Assembly: GCA_900766915.1 (NCBI GenBank)
Contig: CAAFXE010000398.1
Location: 1-64,000, forward strand
From: Lachnospiraceae bacterium
GTDB lineage: Bacteria; Bacillota; Clostridia; Lachnospirales; Lachnospiraceae
Length of the DNA stretch: 64,000 bases
Reading direction: 5' to 3'
The notes below the pieces were generated by a model. That model did no database searches and was not told where the DNA came from. It saw nothing but the letters and a program-made list of their open reading frames with translations. The translations under genes and the position numbers were made by a program. This document shows positions 25,034-33,999 of the stretch, piece by piece (the first letter of the stretch is position 1; each line of letters begins with the position of its first letter).

Positions 25034-25426
25034 ATGCGTTACCCATTAGGTGAATACGAAAAAGACCGGATTACTTCCAAAACAGGAAAACGTCTGGAAG
25101 ATATTACTTTAGATGAAGTATTAAAAAATCATGTACAGGCAGATGACATTAAGATCTCCAAGGAAATGTTAAGAGCTCAGGGACAGGTTGCAAAAGAAGC
25201 AGGCAATGATCCTATGGAAAAGAATTTTGAAAGAGCAGCTGAGCTGGTAGACGTTCCGGATGATGTGATCTTAAAAATGTATGATAAACTCAGACCAAAT
25301 CGTTCCACAAAGCTGGAACTGGTGCTGATGGCAAAAGAATTGTTAGAAACTTACAATGCAAAAAACTGTGCAAAGCTTGTATTAGAAGCTGCAGAAGTTT
25401 ATGAGAAAAGAGGAATTCTGCTTTGA
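25034..25426 (+). CDS. pduE: Diol/glycerol dehydratase, small subunit
   Basis: This 130-residue subunit completes the heterotrimer unit. It begins MRYPLGEYEKDRITSKTGK and has the conserved KISKEMLRAQGQVAKEAG and LRPNRSTKLELV motifs. The ATG follows the pduD stop immediately, and its own stop overlaps the next start (TTGA). Confidence 0.92.
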   Translation: MRYPLGEYEKDRITSKTGKRLEDITLDEVLKNHVQADDIKISKEMLRAQGQVAKEAGNDPMEKNFERAAELVDVPDDVILKMYDKLRPNRSTKLELVLMAKELLETYNAKNCAKLVLEAAEVYEKRGILL

Positions 25427-27234
25427 AACTGGTTGCGGGTGTAGACATTGGCAATTCCACAACAGAAGTATGTGTCGGAGAGCTTGGAAGTGACAGACGA
25501 CTGAGCTTTTTGACCGGTGCTTCATGTCCAACGACGGGAACGAAGGGTACGGTCGTTAATATTCATGGAATCAAAAGTGCATTAAAGACCGCCATGGCAA
25601 AGGTAGGCAGAGAGGTATCCGAAATCTCACTGGTCCGCTTAAATGAGGCGGCACCGGTCATTGGAGATACTGCCATGGAAACACTGACGGAGACCATTAT
25701 TACGGACTCCTCCATGATCGGTCATAATCCATCTACACCGGCCGGAGCAGGTCAGGCAGTGGGGAGACTGCTTTCCATGGATCATTTGGAGAAGGCAGAG
25801 GCAGGGGTACCTTATATTTTGACCGTGTCAAAAGCCTACCCTTACGAAACAGTGGCAAAGGCAGTGAACGATCTGGCGAAGGTTCTTATCATTACCGGTC
25901 TGATCTTACAGGCAGATGAGGCGGTTTTGGTATATAACCGTCTTGATAAAAAGCTTCCCATCATTGACGAAGTAAAATATATTGAAAAGGTTCCGGATGG
26001 AGAGCAGGCGGCCATCGAGGTTGCACTGGAAGGGCAGACCATCAGAATGCTGTCAAACCCCTATGGAATTGCGACTCTTTTGGGACTGGATGCAGAACAG
26101 ACAAAAAATGTTACCCCCATTGCCAAGAGCCTGATTGGCAAGCGCAGTGCGGTAGTGATCGAAACTCCCAATGGAAATGTGCGGGAGAATGTGCTTCCGG
26201 CAGGAGAAATCTACTTGGAAGCCGAAAAAAGTGCCGGCATCAATCTGGATGAGGGTGCTGAAAAAATCATGAACCTGATCTCAGATGCGGGAGAAATTTA
26301 CGACATCAGCGGTCAGGCAGATACCAACGTGGGAAATATGTTTACCCGTATTAAGCACGGCATGAGTGATATCAGCGGAGAAATCCGTGAGGATATCAAG
26401 GTTACCGATATTCTGGCAGTGGATACTCTGGCACCGGTAAAAATTTCAGGTGCACTGGCAGGAGAGACCTGCCTGGAAAAGGCAGTGGGCATTGCCGCTA
26501 TGGTAAAGACCCAGCAGCTTCCTATGCAGAAAATCGCGGAGCAGCTGGAAAAAGATTTACAGTGTAAAGTGGTAGTAGCCGGTGTAGAAGCCGTGATGGC
26601 AAGCCTTGGAGCACTGACCACACCGGGCACCAGATTGCCGTTGGCAATCCTTGATATGGGTGGTGGCTCTACAGACGCAGCAGTCATTCATGAGGATGGT
26701 CGTGTGGAAATGACCCATCAGGCAGGCGCCGGAGAACTGGTATCCATGCTGATCCAGACAGAGCTTGGATTGGAAGATCGCCATATGGCAGAGCAGATCA
26801 AGAAATATCCTCTGGCAAAGGTGGAGAGTCTTTTCCATATGAGAATGGAAAACGGACAGATGACCTTTGTGGCAGATTCCATCGATCCGAGATTTTATGG
26901 AAGAGTTGTTCTTTTATCCGAAGCAGGATTGATCCGTATGGAAAAAGATATTCCCATGGAAAAGATCGTGCAGGTGCGAAGAGAAGCAAAGAAAAAAGTA
27001 TTTGTGACCAATGCATTCCGTGCACTGAAGAAAGTCGCACCGGAGCATAATCTGAAAAATATTTCCAATGTGGTACTGGTTGGCGGTTCCGCAGAGGATT
27101 TTGAAATTCCGGAAATGCTTATGGAAGAGTTTGCAAATTACCGAATCGTGTGCGGCAGAGGAAATATCAGAGGAACAGAAGGACCGAGAAATGCAGTTGC
27201 AACAGGTCTGGTTCTGTCATATATGGGAGAATGA
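25423..27234 (+). CDS. pduG: Diol dehydratase reactivase, large (ATPase) subunit
   Basis: This 603-residue chaperone-like ATPase removes damaged cobalamin from the inactivated dehydratase. It has the actin/Hsp70-like phosphate loop AGVDIGNSTTEVCVGE at the N-terminus, a second ATP-binding motif LAILDMGGGSTDAAV (about 405-420) and an adenosine motif VVLVGGSAEDFEIP near the end. It starts at TTG 25423 overlapping the pduE stop. An AGGA ribosome site precedes it. Confidence 0.92.
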   Translation: MKLVAGVDIGNSTTEVCVGELGSDRRLSFLTGASCPTTGTKGTVVNIHGIKSALKTAMAKVGREVSEISLVRLNEAAPVIGDTAMETLTETIITDSSMIGHNPSTPAGAGQAVGRLLSMDHLEKAEAGVPYILTVSKAYPYETVAKAVNDLAKVLIITGLILQADEAVLVYNRLDKKLPIIDEVKYIEKVPDGEQAAIEVALEGQTIRMLSNPYGIATLLGLDAEQTKNVTPIAKSLIGKRSAVVIETPNGNVRENVLPAGEIYLEAEKSAGINLDEGAEKIMNLISDAGEIYDISGQADTNVGNMFTRIKHGMSDISGEIREDIKVTDILAVDTLAPVKISGALAGETCLEKAVGIAAMVKTQQLPMQKIAEQLEKDLQCKVVVAGVEAVMASLGALTTPGTRLPLAILDMGGGSTDAAVIHEDGRVEMTHQAGAGELVSMLIQTELGLEDRHMAEQIKKYPLAKVESLFHMRMENGQMTFVADSIDPRFYGRVVLLSEAGLIRMEKDIPMEKIVQVRREAKKKVFVTNAFRALKKVAPEHNLKNISNVVLVGGSAEDFEIPEMLMEEFANYRIVCGRGNIRGTEGPRNAVATGLVLSYMGE

Positions 27235-27236
27235 GT

Positions 27237-27569
27237 ATGATCGTAAAGAAACCTTCCATATTTATTTATACAAATCATCCCAATCAGAGGCTGCTTGGAG
27301 AAGTCTGTGCCGGAATCGAAGAAGAGGGTGTATTTTTCGAGGTATTTGAAAGAGATACCGGTGACATTGATACCCTCGCTTTTGAAGCGGCAAATGATTC
27401 TATGATGGGCTCAGGAATCGGGATGGATCAAAATCAGGTAGCACTTCAGATGAAGGGAATTTCCAAAGGAAAAAATGTGGAGTTTTATGAAATGCCCGAT
27501 GAGGTGCAGTGCCGTAAAATTGGTGCAAACAGTGCCAGAGCAATCAAAAAGATGCCATTTAAATCATAA
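27237..27569 (+). CDS. pduH: Diol dehydratase reactivase, small subunit
   Basis: This 110-residue partner of the large reactivase subunit resembles the dehydratase medium subunit fold (SIFIYTNHPNQRLLGEVCAG; SGIGMDQNQVALQ). ATG 27237 is preferred over ATG 27231, which overlaps the previous stop, because GGGAGA at 27225-27230 is better spaced. The two starts differ by two residues. Confidence 0.88.
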   Translation: MIVKKPSIFIYTNHPNQRLLGEVCAGIEEEGVFFEVFERDTGDIDTLAFEAANDSMMGSGIGMDQNQVALQMKGISKGKNVEFYEMPDEVQCRKIGANSARAIKKMPFKS

Positions 27570-27588
27570 ATATCAGAAAGGTCAGCCT

Positions 27589-28089
27589 ATGAAAGTTTAT
27601 ACGAAGGGTGGAGATGCAGGGTTTACTTCTCTGTTAAATAACTCCCGGGTTTCAAAAACAGATGACAGAATTGAATTGCTGGGAACCATTGATGAACTGA
27701 ACAGTCATTTGGGACTGGCAAAGGTTGTGGCAGATGATGCGTTAAAAGAAGATCTTTGTACAGTGCAGCGCACACTCATGAAGCTTATGGCGGGGGTGGC
27801 TTCTACTGCCTCAGGAAATTATAAGATGAGTGAAGCAGAAACCACTGTATTAGAAGAAAAAATTGACAGGATGGAAGCTTCTTTTTCAAGAACAAAAGAC
27901 TTTGTTCTCTATGGCGGATGTGAGCTTTCCGCCAGACTGGATGTAGCAAGAGCCGTTGCCAGAAGAGCGGAGCGGCAGTTTTGTCGTGTGGCAAAATATC
28001 ATGATGTAGATCTTCAGGCACAGAAGTATCTGAATCGTCTGGCAGATTATCTGTATATCTGTGCAAGATACGCAGATCGTGATTCATGA
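27589..28089 (+). CDS. pduO: PduO-type cob(I)alamin adenosyltransferase
   Basis: This 166-residue enzyme transfers adenosyl from ATP to cob(I)alamin and so supplies the dehydratase cofactor. Motifs: MKVYTKGGDAGFTSL (ATP binding), DDRIELLGTIDELNSHLG, and RAVARRAERQ with LNRLADYLYICAR at the C-terminus. AGAAAGGT precedes ATG 27589. An in-frame ATG at 27475 lies in pduH. It closes the operon. Confidence 0.92.
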   Translation: MKVYTKGGDAGFTSLLNNSRVSKTDDRIELLGTIDELNSHLGLAKVVADDALKEDLCTVQRTLMKLMAGVASTASGNYKMSEAETTVLEEKIDRMEASFSRTKDFVLYGGCELSARLDVARAVARRAERQFCRVAKYHDVDLQAQKYLNRLADYLYICARYADRDS

Positions 28090-28203
28090 GCAATGCCCAA
28101 ATCCGGTACATTTACAAAAAGGTAAATCTTCAGAAGCCATCATTTAGAAGACCCTGAATAGATACGAAATAAGAAAAAATTCACAGATAACACAGGTGTC
28201 AGT

Positions 28204-30333
28204 ATGAGAAACTGGTTTAAGAAAAATAAAATATTCAGCTTTGTTCTGGCAACCGCATTGTCACTATTTGTTTTGCTGATTTTTTTGTATGATTTTAGTA
28301 CAATTCTCACAGTAAACGAAACTAAACGTGGATATGAGGAATTGGAAAGCACAGTACAGAATCATTTACATATCATTGAAAATCGGATTGAACAGTATTT
28401 CCTGGTATTGGAAAAGGATGCACTTTTACTTGAGAAAGAAGAACTGACTTTGGAAAGAAATCAGGAATTACTTCAGGAGATCAAAGAGCTTCCTGAAATA
28501 CAATTTGACAGTCTTGGAATTACTGATGAAACAGGCAGAGCAGTGTTATCCACGGGAGAATATGCATTTGTAAAAAATAAGGAATACTATAAAGCTGCAA
28601 TGTCCGGGAAAAACTACATATTGGTGGAAAATCAGGATGAAAATCCGGTAGCTGTGGTAAGTGTTCCCATTTTTGATAACCAGGGCAAGGTGAAGGGCGT
28701 TTTATTTGGAAAAGAACCTCTTGAAGATATGGGTTTGTTTGACCATATTTTAAAAGAAGAAACAAGAGGACATATACAGCTTTTAGATCAGGATGATAAC
28801 TGCGTATGGAATATTCAGGGGAGAAGGAGAATCGGACAGATTATCGTAAAATATCCTGTTTCAAACAGCGATCTGTACCTGTATGAGGGAACGGACAAGG
28901 AGTATATTAATCAGACAGTAAGATACTATCAAAAAGATATGCTTTATCTGACGATCAAATTGGTTTGTCTGTGTGCAACTATGATTGGTCTGTATATTTC
29001 TCATACATTAAAAGAACGCAAACGTATTGAAGCACTGTACAAAAAACTAAGTATCAGCGAAGAGGTTTATCGTGTCACAGCGGAACATAGTAATCAGTGT
29101 ATCTTTACCTATGACCTGTTAACAAATCAGATTGAATTTTTGAATGATAAATATAAAGAATTTGGCTTTAGCAGCCGGTGGCTTGATGTTTCAACACTGC
29201 TGAAAGACTTTGAAAAAGAAAGTGTTGCCAATTACCATAAGCTGAGGCATCTTGTTGCTTCCGTGAAGCATCACGTTCCGGAAATGGAAAAAGAAATCCT
29301 GGTGAAGATTAATGGAGAAAATCGTTGCCTTAAGGTTCTGGTGGTTAATTTATTTGATGAAAAACAGCTGTTTTTACGTTCGCTGGGCATGATAGAGGAT
29401 ATCACGGAACAAAAAGAAAATGCCATGATGATGAAAAGGGAGCAGAATTTCCGTAAATCACTGTTAGCTGACTGTCTCGGATATGTGGAATTAAACGTCA
29501 ATGAAGACATGGTGTTGGAAAACTCTTTCCAGGGTGAAATTCAGGAAAACGTCAGAGGTTCTTTTACAAAGTTGATAGAGTTCTATGTTGACAGAAAAGT
29601 ACTTCCTGAATATCAGGCCGAGGTTTTACGTCAGATGTCCAGACAAACCATTAAGGATAACTTTAAAAAAGGTATCTATGAATGTGTAGTTGAGTACCAG
29701 ACAAGGGAATCAGATGGAACGATTTGCTGGACTGCCTGCGATATTCGTACAAAGCAGGAAGAAGACAGGAAAGAGCTGACCGCATATTTGGTATATCGAA
29801 ATATAGACGCAAAGAAAAAGGAGCAATTAAGACTTCAGGAAGAAGCATCTTTAGATGCACTTACCAAAGCTTTGAAAAGAAAAGCTGCGGCTGAAATGAT
29901 CAACCGGATACTTCAAAAACCTCTGGCAGAGGGATATTGTCATGTATTTATGCTGCTGGATATGGATAACTTTAAAAAATTAAATGACACGTTAGGGCAT
30001 ATCACCGGAGACCAGGCATTGATTGATCTGGTGAAGACGGCAAAACAAAACTGTCGTGTCAGTGATCTGGTTTGCCGTTTAGGAGGAGATGAATTTATTG
30101 TTTTCCTTCCGGATGTTGCCAAAGAGAACGTGGCTGGTAAGGCAGAGGTTCTTTTAAAGGCTCTTAGATTTTCTTATGAAAAAGACGGAAATAAAGTATC
30201 CACCTCGGTTTCTATAGGTGTTTCTTTAGCTCCGAATCAGGGAATATGTTTTAATGATTTATATGCGGCAGCAGATAAAGCATTATACAGGGCAAAGACA
30301 AGTCAGAAGGGTACTTATTGTATTTTTGAATGA
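28204..30333 (+). CDS. Membrane sensor diguanylate cyclase (GGDEF)
   Basis: This 709-residue protein probably makes c-di-GMP. Layout: membrane helix (about 10-31), extracellular Cache-like sensor (about 35-240), second helix (about 246-267), PAS-like regions (about 285-540) and GGDEF domain (about 545-705). The active-site GGDEF (627-631) is intact and an RVSD inhibitory site lies nine residues before it, so product feedback is likely. It is preceded by a 114-base gap and probably has its own promoter. No EAL domain is present. Confidence 0.9.
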   Translation: MRNWFKKNKIFSFVLATALSLFVLLIFLYDFSTILTVNETKRGYEELESTVQNHLHIIENRIEQYFLVLEKDALLLEKEELTLERNQELLQEIKELPEIQFDSLGITDETGRAVLSTGEYAFVKNKEYYKAAMSGKNYILVENQDENPVAVVSVPIFDNQGKVKGVLFGKEPLEDMGLFDHILKEETRGHIQLLDQDDNCVWNIQGRRRIGQIIVKYPVSNSDLYLYEGTDKEYINQTVRYYQKDMLYLTIKLVCLCATMIGLYISHTLKERKRIEALYKKLSISEEVYRVTAEHSNQCIFTYDLLTNQIEFLNDKYKEFGFSSRWLDVSTLLKDFEKESVANYHKLRHLVASVKHHVPEMEKEILVKINGENRCLKVLVVNLFDEKQLFLRSLGMIEDITEQKENAMMMKREQNFRKSLLADCLGYVELNVNEDMVLENSFQGEIQENVRGSFTKLIEFYVDRKVLPEYQAEVLRQMSRQTIKDNFKKGIYECVVEYQTRESDGTICWTACDIRTKQEEDRKELTAYLVYRNIDAKKKEQLRLQEEASLDALTKALKRKAAAEMINRILQKPLAEGYCHVFMLLDMDNFKKLNDTLGHITGDQALIDLVKTAKQNCRVSDLVCRLGGDEFIVFLPDVAKENVAGKAEVLLKALRFSYEKDGNKVSTSVSIGVSLAPNQGICFNDLYAAADKALYRAKTSQKGTYCIFE

Positions 30334-30338
30334 AACAC

Positions 30339-30367
30339 TTGACAGCCAGCCACAAAAAAGGTATCCT
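30339..30367 (+). promoter_or_regulatory. Promoter of tRNA-Pro
   Basis: TTGACA (30339-30344), 17-base spacer, TATCCT (30362-30367), 38 bases before the tRNA. Confidence 0.7.
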
Positions 30368-30405
30368 TAGTAAAGTGGTTTTGGCCATGGGATTTCACAC
30401 TTTAA

Positions 30406-30478
30406 CGGGGTGTGGCTCAGGTGGTAGAGCGCTAGACTGGGGGTCTAGAGGCCGCAAGTTCAAGTCTTGTCACTCCGA
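30406..30478 (+). tRNA. tRNA-Pro (anticodon GGG)
   Basis: The 73-base cloverleaf has acceptor arms CGGGGTG and CACTCCG plus discriminator A, a D arm around GCTCAGGTGGTAGAGC, an anticodon arm CTAGA-loop-TCTAG whose loop CTGGGGG gives GGG, and a T arm with loop TTCAAGT. CCA is not encoded. It reads proline CCC/CCU codons. Confidence 0.93.
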
Positions 30479-30490
30479 TGAATGTTGAAA

Positions 30491-30550
30491 AGTTAAAAGA
30501 AGGTGGTGAGAGTCCGAAAGGAATCTCACCACCTTCTTTTAACTGGTTTT
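30491..30550 (+). terminator. Strong terminator after tRNA-Pro
   Basis: A 21-bp perfect stem (30491-30511 with 30524-30544) with loop GTCCGAAAGGAA, followed by GGTTTT. Confidence 0.85.
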
Positions 30551-30603
30551 ATGGTTTACAATAGAACATTGTAAACCATAAATAAATATATAGTTTACAA
30601 TAA
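30551..30603 (+). promoter_or_regulatory. BirA operator before bioY
   Basis: Half-sites TGGTTTACAAT and ATTGTAAACCA form an 11-bp perfect inverted repeat (30552-30578) spaced by AGAAC. A further half-site AGTTTACAAT lies at 30592-30601. This fits the BirA-type biotin operator and sits over the promoter of bioY-birA, implying repression by biotinylated BirA. Confidence 0.8.
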
Positions 30604-30665
30604 TTGGCAGATATGCTATGATAACTCCGGCTTAAATAAAAATATATCAGACGGAGGAATTAAAA

Positions 30666-31220
30666 ATGTCAACAAAATCTAAAATCACAACGAAAGATAT
30701 GGCCTACATTGCCCTGTTTGCAGTCATCATAGCAATCTGTTCATGGCTGTCTGTTCCGGCAACGATTCCCTTCACTCTGCAGACCTTTGGTATTTTCTTA
30801 ACCGTAGGTGTACTGGGTGGAAAACGTGGAACTTTATCTGTTCTTATTTATCTGTTGTTAGGAATCATTGGAATTCCTGTATTTTCAGGATTTACCGGAG
30901 GAGTCGGCAGACTGCTTGGAACCACAGGCGGATATATCATTGGTTTTCTGCTTTCTGCAATGGTGATGTGGGCAATGGAACAGTTTTTAGGGAAGAAAAG
31001 ATGGGTTCTTGCAATCTCCATGTTATTGGGGCTCATTGTATGTTATGCTTTTGGAACTATGTGGTTTATGTTTGTCTATGCCAATAGTACCGGACCGATT
31101 GGAGTGTGGACAGCACTGGGATGGTGCGTATTTCCATACATCATTCCTGATCTGATCAAGATTGCACTTGCACTGGTGCTTTGTAAAAAGCTTGCACAGA
31201 TTATTCAGATTCATTCATAG
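30666..31220 (+). CDS. bioY: BioY biotin transporter (ECF S component)
   Basis: This 184-residue membrane protein takes up biotin. It has six hydrophobic segments and the BioY signatures ICSWLSVPATIPFTLQTFGI near the N-terminus and GFTGGVGRLLGTTGGYIIGF in the middle. GGAGG precedes the ATG. It lies behind a BirA operator and 8 bases before birA. Confidence 0.93.
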   Translation: MSTKSKITTKDMAYIALFAVIIAICSWLSVPATIPFTLQTFGIFLTVGVLGGKRGTLSVLIYLLLGIIGIPVFSGFTGGVGRLLGTTGGYIIGFLLSAMVMWAMEQFLGKKRWVLAISMLLGLIVCYAFGTMWFMFVYANSTGPIGVWTALGWCVFPYIIPDLIKIALALVLCKKLAQIIQIHS

Positions 31221-31228
31221 GAGGGAAA

Positions 31229-32200
31229 ATGACAACCAGGGAAAAACTTTTAGAACTATTTGAATCTCATAAAGGCTGCTATTTTTCAGGAGAAGAAATT
31301 GCAAGGGAGCTTTGCGTTTCCAGAGCAGCAGTCTGGAAGGCAGTGAAAAGCCTTAGAAATGAGGGTTATGAAATAGATGCAGTGACAAATAAGGGTTACT
31401 GTCTTTCCACGGGGACGGACATTCTGTCCTCTTGTGGAATTCGAAGATATTTAAGCCTGGCATGTCAGGATATGGAGTTTGTGATCCTTAACACAGCAGA
31501 GTCAACCAATTCTCTGGTACGGGAAAAAGCAAATCAGGGGGCATTGGAAGGTTACACCCTTATCTCTAATGAGCAGACAAAAGGCCGGGGACGCTACGGA
31601 CGCCAATTTTTTTCCCCTGAGGAAAGCGGCGTTTATCTGAGCATTTTGCTCCGGCCTTCCGCCTGTTCGGCTTCTTTGGCACTTAAGTTTACGACCATGG
31701 CTGCAGTTGCCATGTGTGAGGCAATCGAAGAAGTGTCAGGGGAATCAGCCCGGATCAAATGGGTGAATGATATTTATGTAAAAGGGAAAAAAGTCTGTGG
31801 AATTTTGACGGAAGCTTCCCTGGATCTGGAAAGCAGAATGTTAGAATATGCAGTATTAGGAGTGGGAGTGAATGTATACCCGCCACAGGGAGGATTTCCC
31901 GAGGAGCTCCTGCAGATTGCAGGAGCAATTTTTGACTCCACCAGACAGGATGCAAAAAATCAGCTTGTAGCTGCTTTCGCGAATCACTTTATGGAATATT
32001 ACAGGTCTGATAATTCCGACTATATAGAAAAGTATCGAAACAGGAATCTTGTCATCGGAAAAACGGTGGTTTTTCGGGGCGATCAACAGGAAAGAAGCGT
32101 CACTGTCCGTGGAATTGATGAGCAGTGCAGGCTGATCGTACAAGACGAAAAAGGAGAGATCTCACATCTTTCCTATGGGGAAGTTGATTTTACCGGGTAG
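31229..32200 (+). CDS. birA: Biotin-protein ligase and biotin repressor BirA
   Basis: This 323-residue bifunctional protein biotinylates carboxylases and represses biotin genes. It has an N-terminal winged helix (CVSRAAVWKAVKSLRNEG), a central ligase domain with TKGRGRYGRQF and KWVNDIYVKGKKVCGIL, and a small C-terminal SH3-like domain. GGAGGG precedes the ATG. Its last 28 bases overlap the 3' end of convergent purF. Confidence 0.93.
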   Translation: MTTREKLLELFESHKGCYFSGEEIARELCVSRAAVWKAVKSLRNEGYEIDAVTNKGYCLSTGTDILSSCGIRRYLSLACQDMEFVILNTAESTNSLVREKANQGALEGYTLISNEQTKGRGRYGRQFFSPEESGVYLSILLRPSACSASLALKFTTMAAVAMCEAIEEVSGESARIKWVNDIYVKGKKVCGILTEASLDLESRMLEYAVLGVGVNVYPPQGGFPEELLQIAGAIFDSTRQDAKNQLVAAFANHFMEYYRSDNSDYIEKYRNRNLVIGKTVVFRGDQQERSVTVRGIDEQCRLIVQDEKGEISHLSYGEVDFTG

Positions 32201-33570
32201 TTTCCGTCAAAGCAGGCTTTGCAGATTGGCAGATCGCCTACCATTTTCTGAAAATCCTCGATGTGAAGATATCCTAAGGAATCAGCGCCAATGCCCTGGC
32301 AGATTTCCTCCGGCGTGTGGCTGGAGGCGATGAGCTGATGGTTGCTTGGTACATCGGTTCCGTAGTAGCATGGGTGAAGAAATGGCGGGGAACTGATGCG
32401 GACATGGACTTCCCTGGCCCCTGCTTTTTTAAGCATGGTGATCAGCTTTGCAATGGTCGTTCCCCGGACAATGGAATCGTCCACAAGTACAATTCTTTTA
32501 TCTTTTACAATTCCCGGAATGATATTTAATTTAATCTGTACGGCAGATTCCCGCTCTTTCTGGGTGGGCTTGATAAAGGTACGTCCCACATAGCTGTTCT
32601 TATAGAAGATTGGCTCAAAGGGGATGCCCGATTCTTTGGAATATCCTAATGCGGCGGTAAGACCGGAGTCCGGAACACCTGCCACCAGATCGGCTTCTAC
32701 CGGATGGGACTGTGCCAGAGCTCTTCCCGCACGGATCCTTGCATCGTAAATGTTGATGCCATCCATGGACGAATCCAGTCTTGCAAAATAAATGTATTCA
32801 AAAATACAGTGGGCATGTTCTTTTTGGGGAAGATGCTGAATGCTTGTAATCTCATTTCCGGAAATGGTGATAATCTCTCCCGGTTCGATATCCCGGACAT
32901 AATCGGCTCCGATGGCATGAAGTGCACAGGTTTCAGAGGCAAGACAGTAGCTGCCGCCTCGCATTCCCAGACAGAGCGGCTTTAATCCCCAGGGGTCACG
33001 GACACCGATCAGCTTCTGAGGACTCATGATGATGAGTGCAAAACCACCCTTTAATTTGGCAGCGGTCTGATAAACGGCGGTCTCAATATTGGGAGTTTTG
33101 GTCCGCTCCAGGGCCACCTGATAGGTAATGATCTCCGAATCGGTAGTAGAGTGAAAAATGGCACCGTTTTGCTGCAGATTGCCCTTTAATTCTTCAATAT
33201 TCGTAAGGTTTCCGTTATGTACCAAAGCCAGGGTTCCCTTAAAATAATTAATGGCAATGGGCTGGGCATTTTTAGCGGTGCTTTCTCCTGTGGTAGAGTA
33301 ACGGACATGTCCAATGCCAATGTTCCCGGACAGTTCAGAGAGAATTTCCGGAGTAAACACATCATTTACCAGTCCCATATCCTTATGGCAGGTCAGATTT
33401 CCCAAAGGTCCGGCTGTGTTGCATACCGCAATTCCTGCAGATTCCTGACCACGGTGCTGCAGTGCACAAAGTCCATAATAAATGGAGTTTGCCACATGCT
33501 CCCCGGTATGATCAAGGATTCCGAAGACCCCACATTCTTCCTTAGGTTTATCAAATTCAAAATCAAACAT
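32173..33570 (-). CDS. purF: Amidophosphoribosyltransferase PurF
   Basis: This 465-residue enzyme makes 5-phosphoribosylamine from PRPP and glutamine, the first step of purine synthesis. A 12-residue propeptide (MFDFEFDKPKEE) precedes catalytic Cys13. The PRPP loop is VLVDDSIVRGTT. Cysteines in AHCIFEY, HPCYYG and ICKACFDG match the ligands of the [4Fe-4S] cluster in the Bacillus type. It stands alone on the minus strand, away from other pur genes in the window. Confidence 0.94.
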   Translation of the reverse strand: MFDFEFDKPKEECGVFGILDHTGEHVANSIYYGLCALQHRGQESAGIAVCNTAGPLGNLTCHKDMGLVNDVFTPEILSELSGNIGIGHVRYSTTGESTAKNAQPIAINYFKGTLALVHNGNLTNIEELKGNLQQNGAIFHSTTDSEIITYQVALERTKTPNIETAVYQTAAKLKGGFALIIMSPQKLIGVRDPWGLKPLCLGMRGGSYCLASETCALHAIGADYVRDIEPGEIITISGNEITSIQHLPQKEHAHCIFEYIYFARLDSSMDGINIYDARIRAGRALAQSHPVEADLVAGVPDSGLTAALGYSKESGIPFEPIFYKNSYVGRTFIKPTQKERESAVQIKLNIIPGIVKDKRIVLVDDSIVRGTTIAKLITMLKKAGAREVHVRISSPPFLHPCYYGTDVPSNHQLIASSHTPEEICQGIGADSLGYLHIEDFQKMVGDLPICKACFDGNYPVKSTSP

Positions 33571-33604
33571 TTATTTGTCTCCTTTGTGTTAGTTTGGATT
33601 TCCA

Positions 33605-33684
33605 CAAAAAAAGAGTGTCCGAGAGCTATGTCTCGAACACCCTTGTTCTTTTTGCATTTTACACTGCATATAATTTGAAGTCAA
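33605..33684 (-). promoter_or_regulatory. purF promoter and leader hairpin (possible attenuator)
   Basis: On the minus strand: TTGACT (33679-33684), 17-base spacer, TAAAAT (33656-33661). About 16 bases later comes a hairpin with arms GTGTTCGAGA and TCTCGGACAC (33615-33640, one C-A mismatch) followed by a T run (33605-33611). The terminator-like structure stands between promoter and purF start codon, suggesting attenuation. No competing antiterminator helix or known riboswitch is evident. Confidence 0.55.
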
Positions 33685-33690
33685 GAAAAA

Positions 33691-33760
33691 GTTACTGTTC
33701 ACTTCGTTCCAGTAACGAGCAAAAATCCATGCAAAATTTGCTGCGCAAATGGATTTTTGC
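33691..33760. repeat. Bipartite hairpin repeat, copy 1
   Basis: First hairpin 33691-33716 has arms GTTACTG/CAGTAAC. Second hairpin 33719-33760 has arms GCAAAAATCCAT/ATGGATTTTTGC with an inner ATTTGC/GCAAAT. The same two-hairpin unit recurs at 46758-46828 and the first hairpin alone at 47161-47186. Confidence 0.8.
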
Positions 33761-33860
33761 CTGCAGAACTCGGGATTTTCTTACGAAAACCCTCGCGGAA
33801 TAGTGACGTCTGTCTAGTAACGTAATGAAACTAAGTTTGGAAAAATTTTGAAAAAAGTTG

Positions 33861-33999
33861 TTGACAACAAAAAATAATGGGTGTATTATCAGCCCATGAA
33901 AAGCAAAGGCGCTTTAGGAAAACATCCTAAGGCGTCTTTTCTTTATATCACAGAAGCAGCACAAAGGCGTGCAGTGAGTTGGATTCACTGTACGCCTTT
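33861..33999 (+). promoter_or_regulatory. Promoter and double-hairpin leader of the amt gene
   Basis: TTGACA (33861-33866), 17-base spacer, TATTAT (33884-33889). Hairpin 1 (33908-33936) pairs GGCGCTTTAGGA with TCCTAAGGCGTC, then TTTTCTTT. Hairpin 2 (33963-33999) pairs AAAGGCGTGCAGTGA with TCACTGTACGCCTTT. Promoter and hairpin 1 closely match those before glnN (61994-62068), suggesting shared nitrogen-linked control. Confidence 0.7.

Noticed and set aside
33905..33999. ANTAR two-hexaloop antitermination motif before amt
   Set aside because: Neither hairpin has a six-base loop with A at position 1 and G at position 4, and the glnN leader has only one hairpin.
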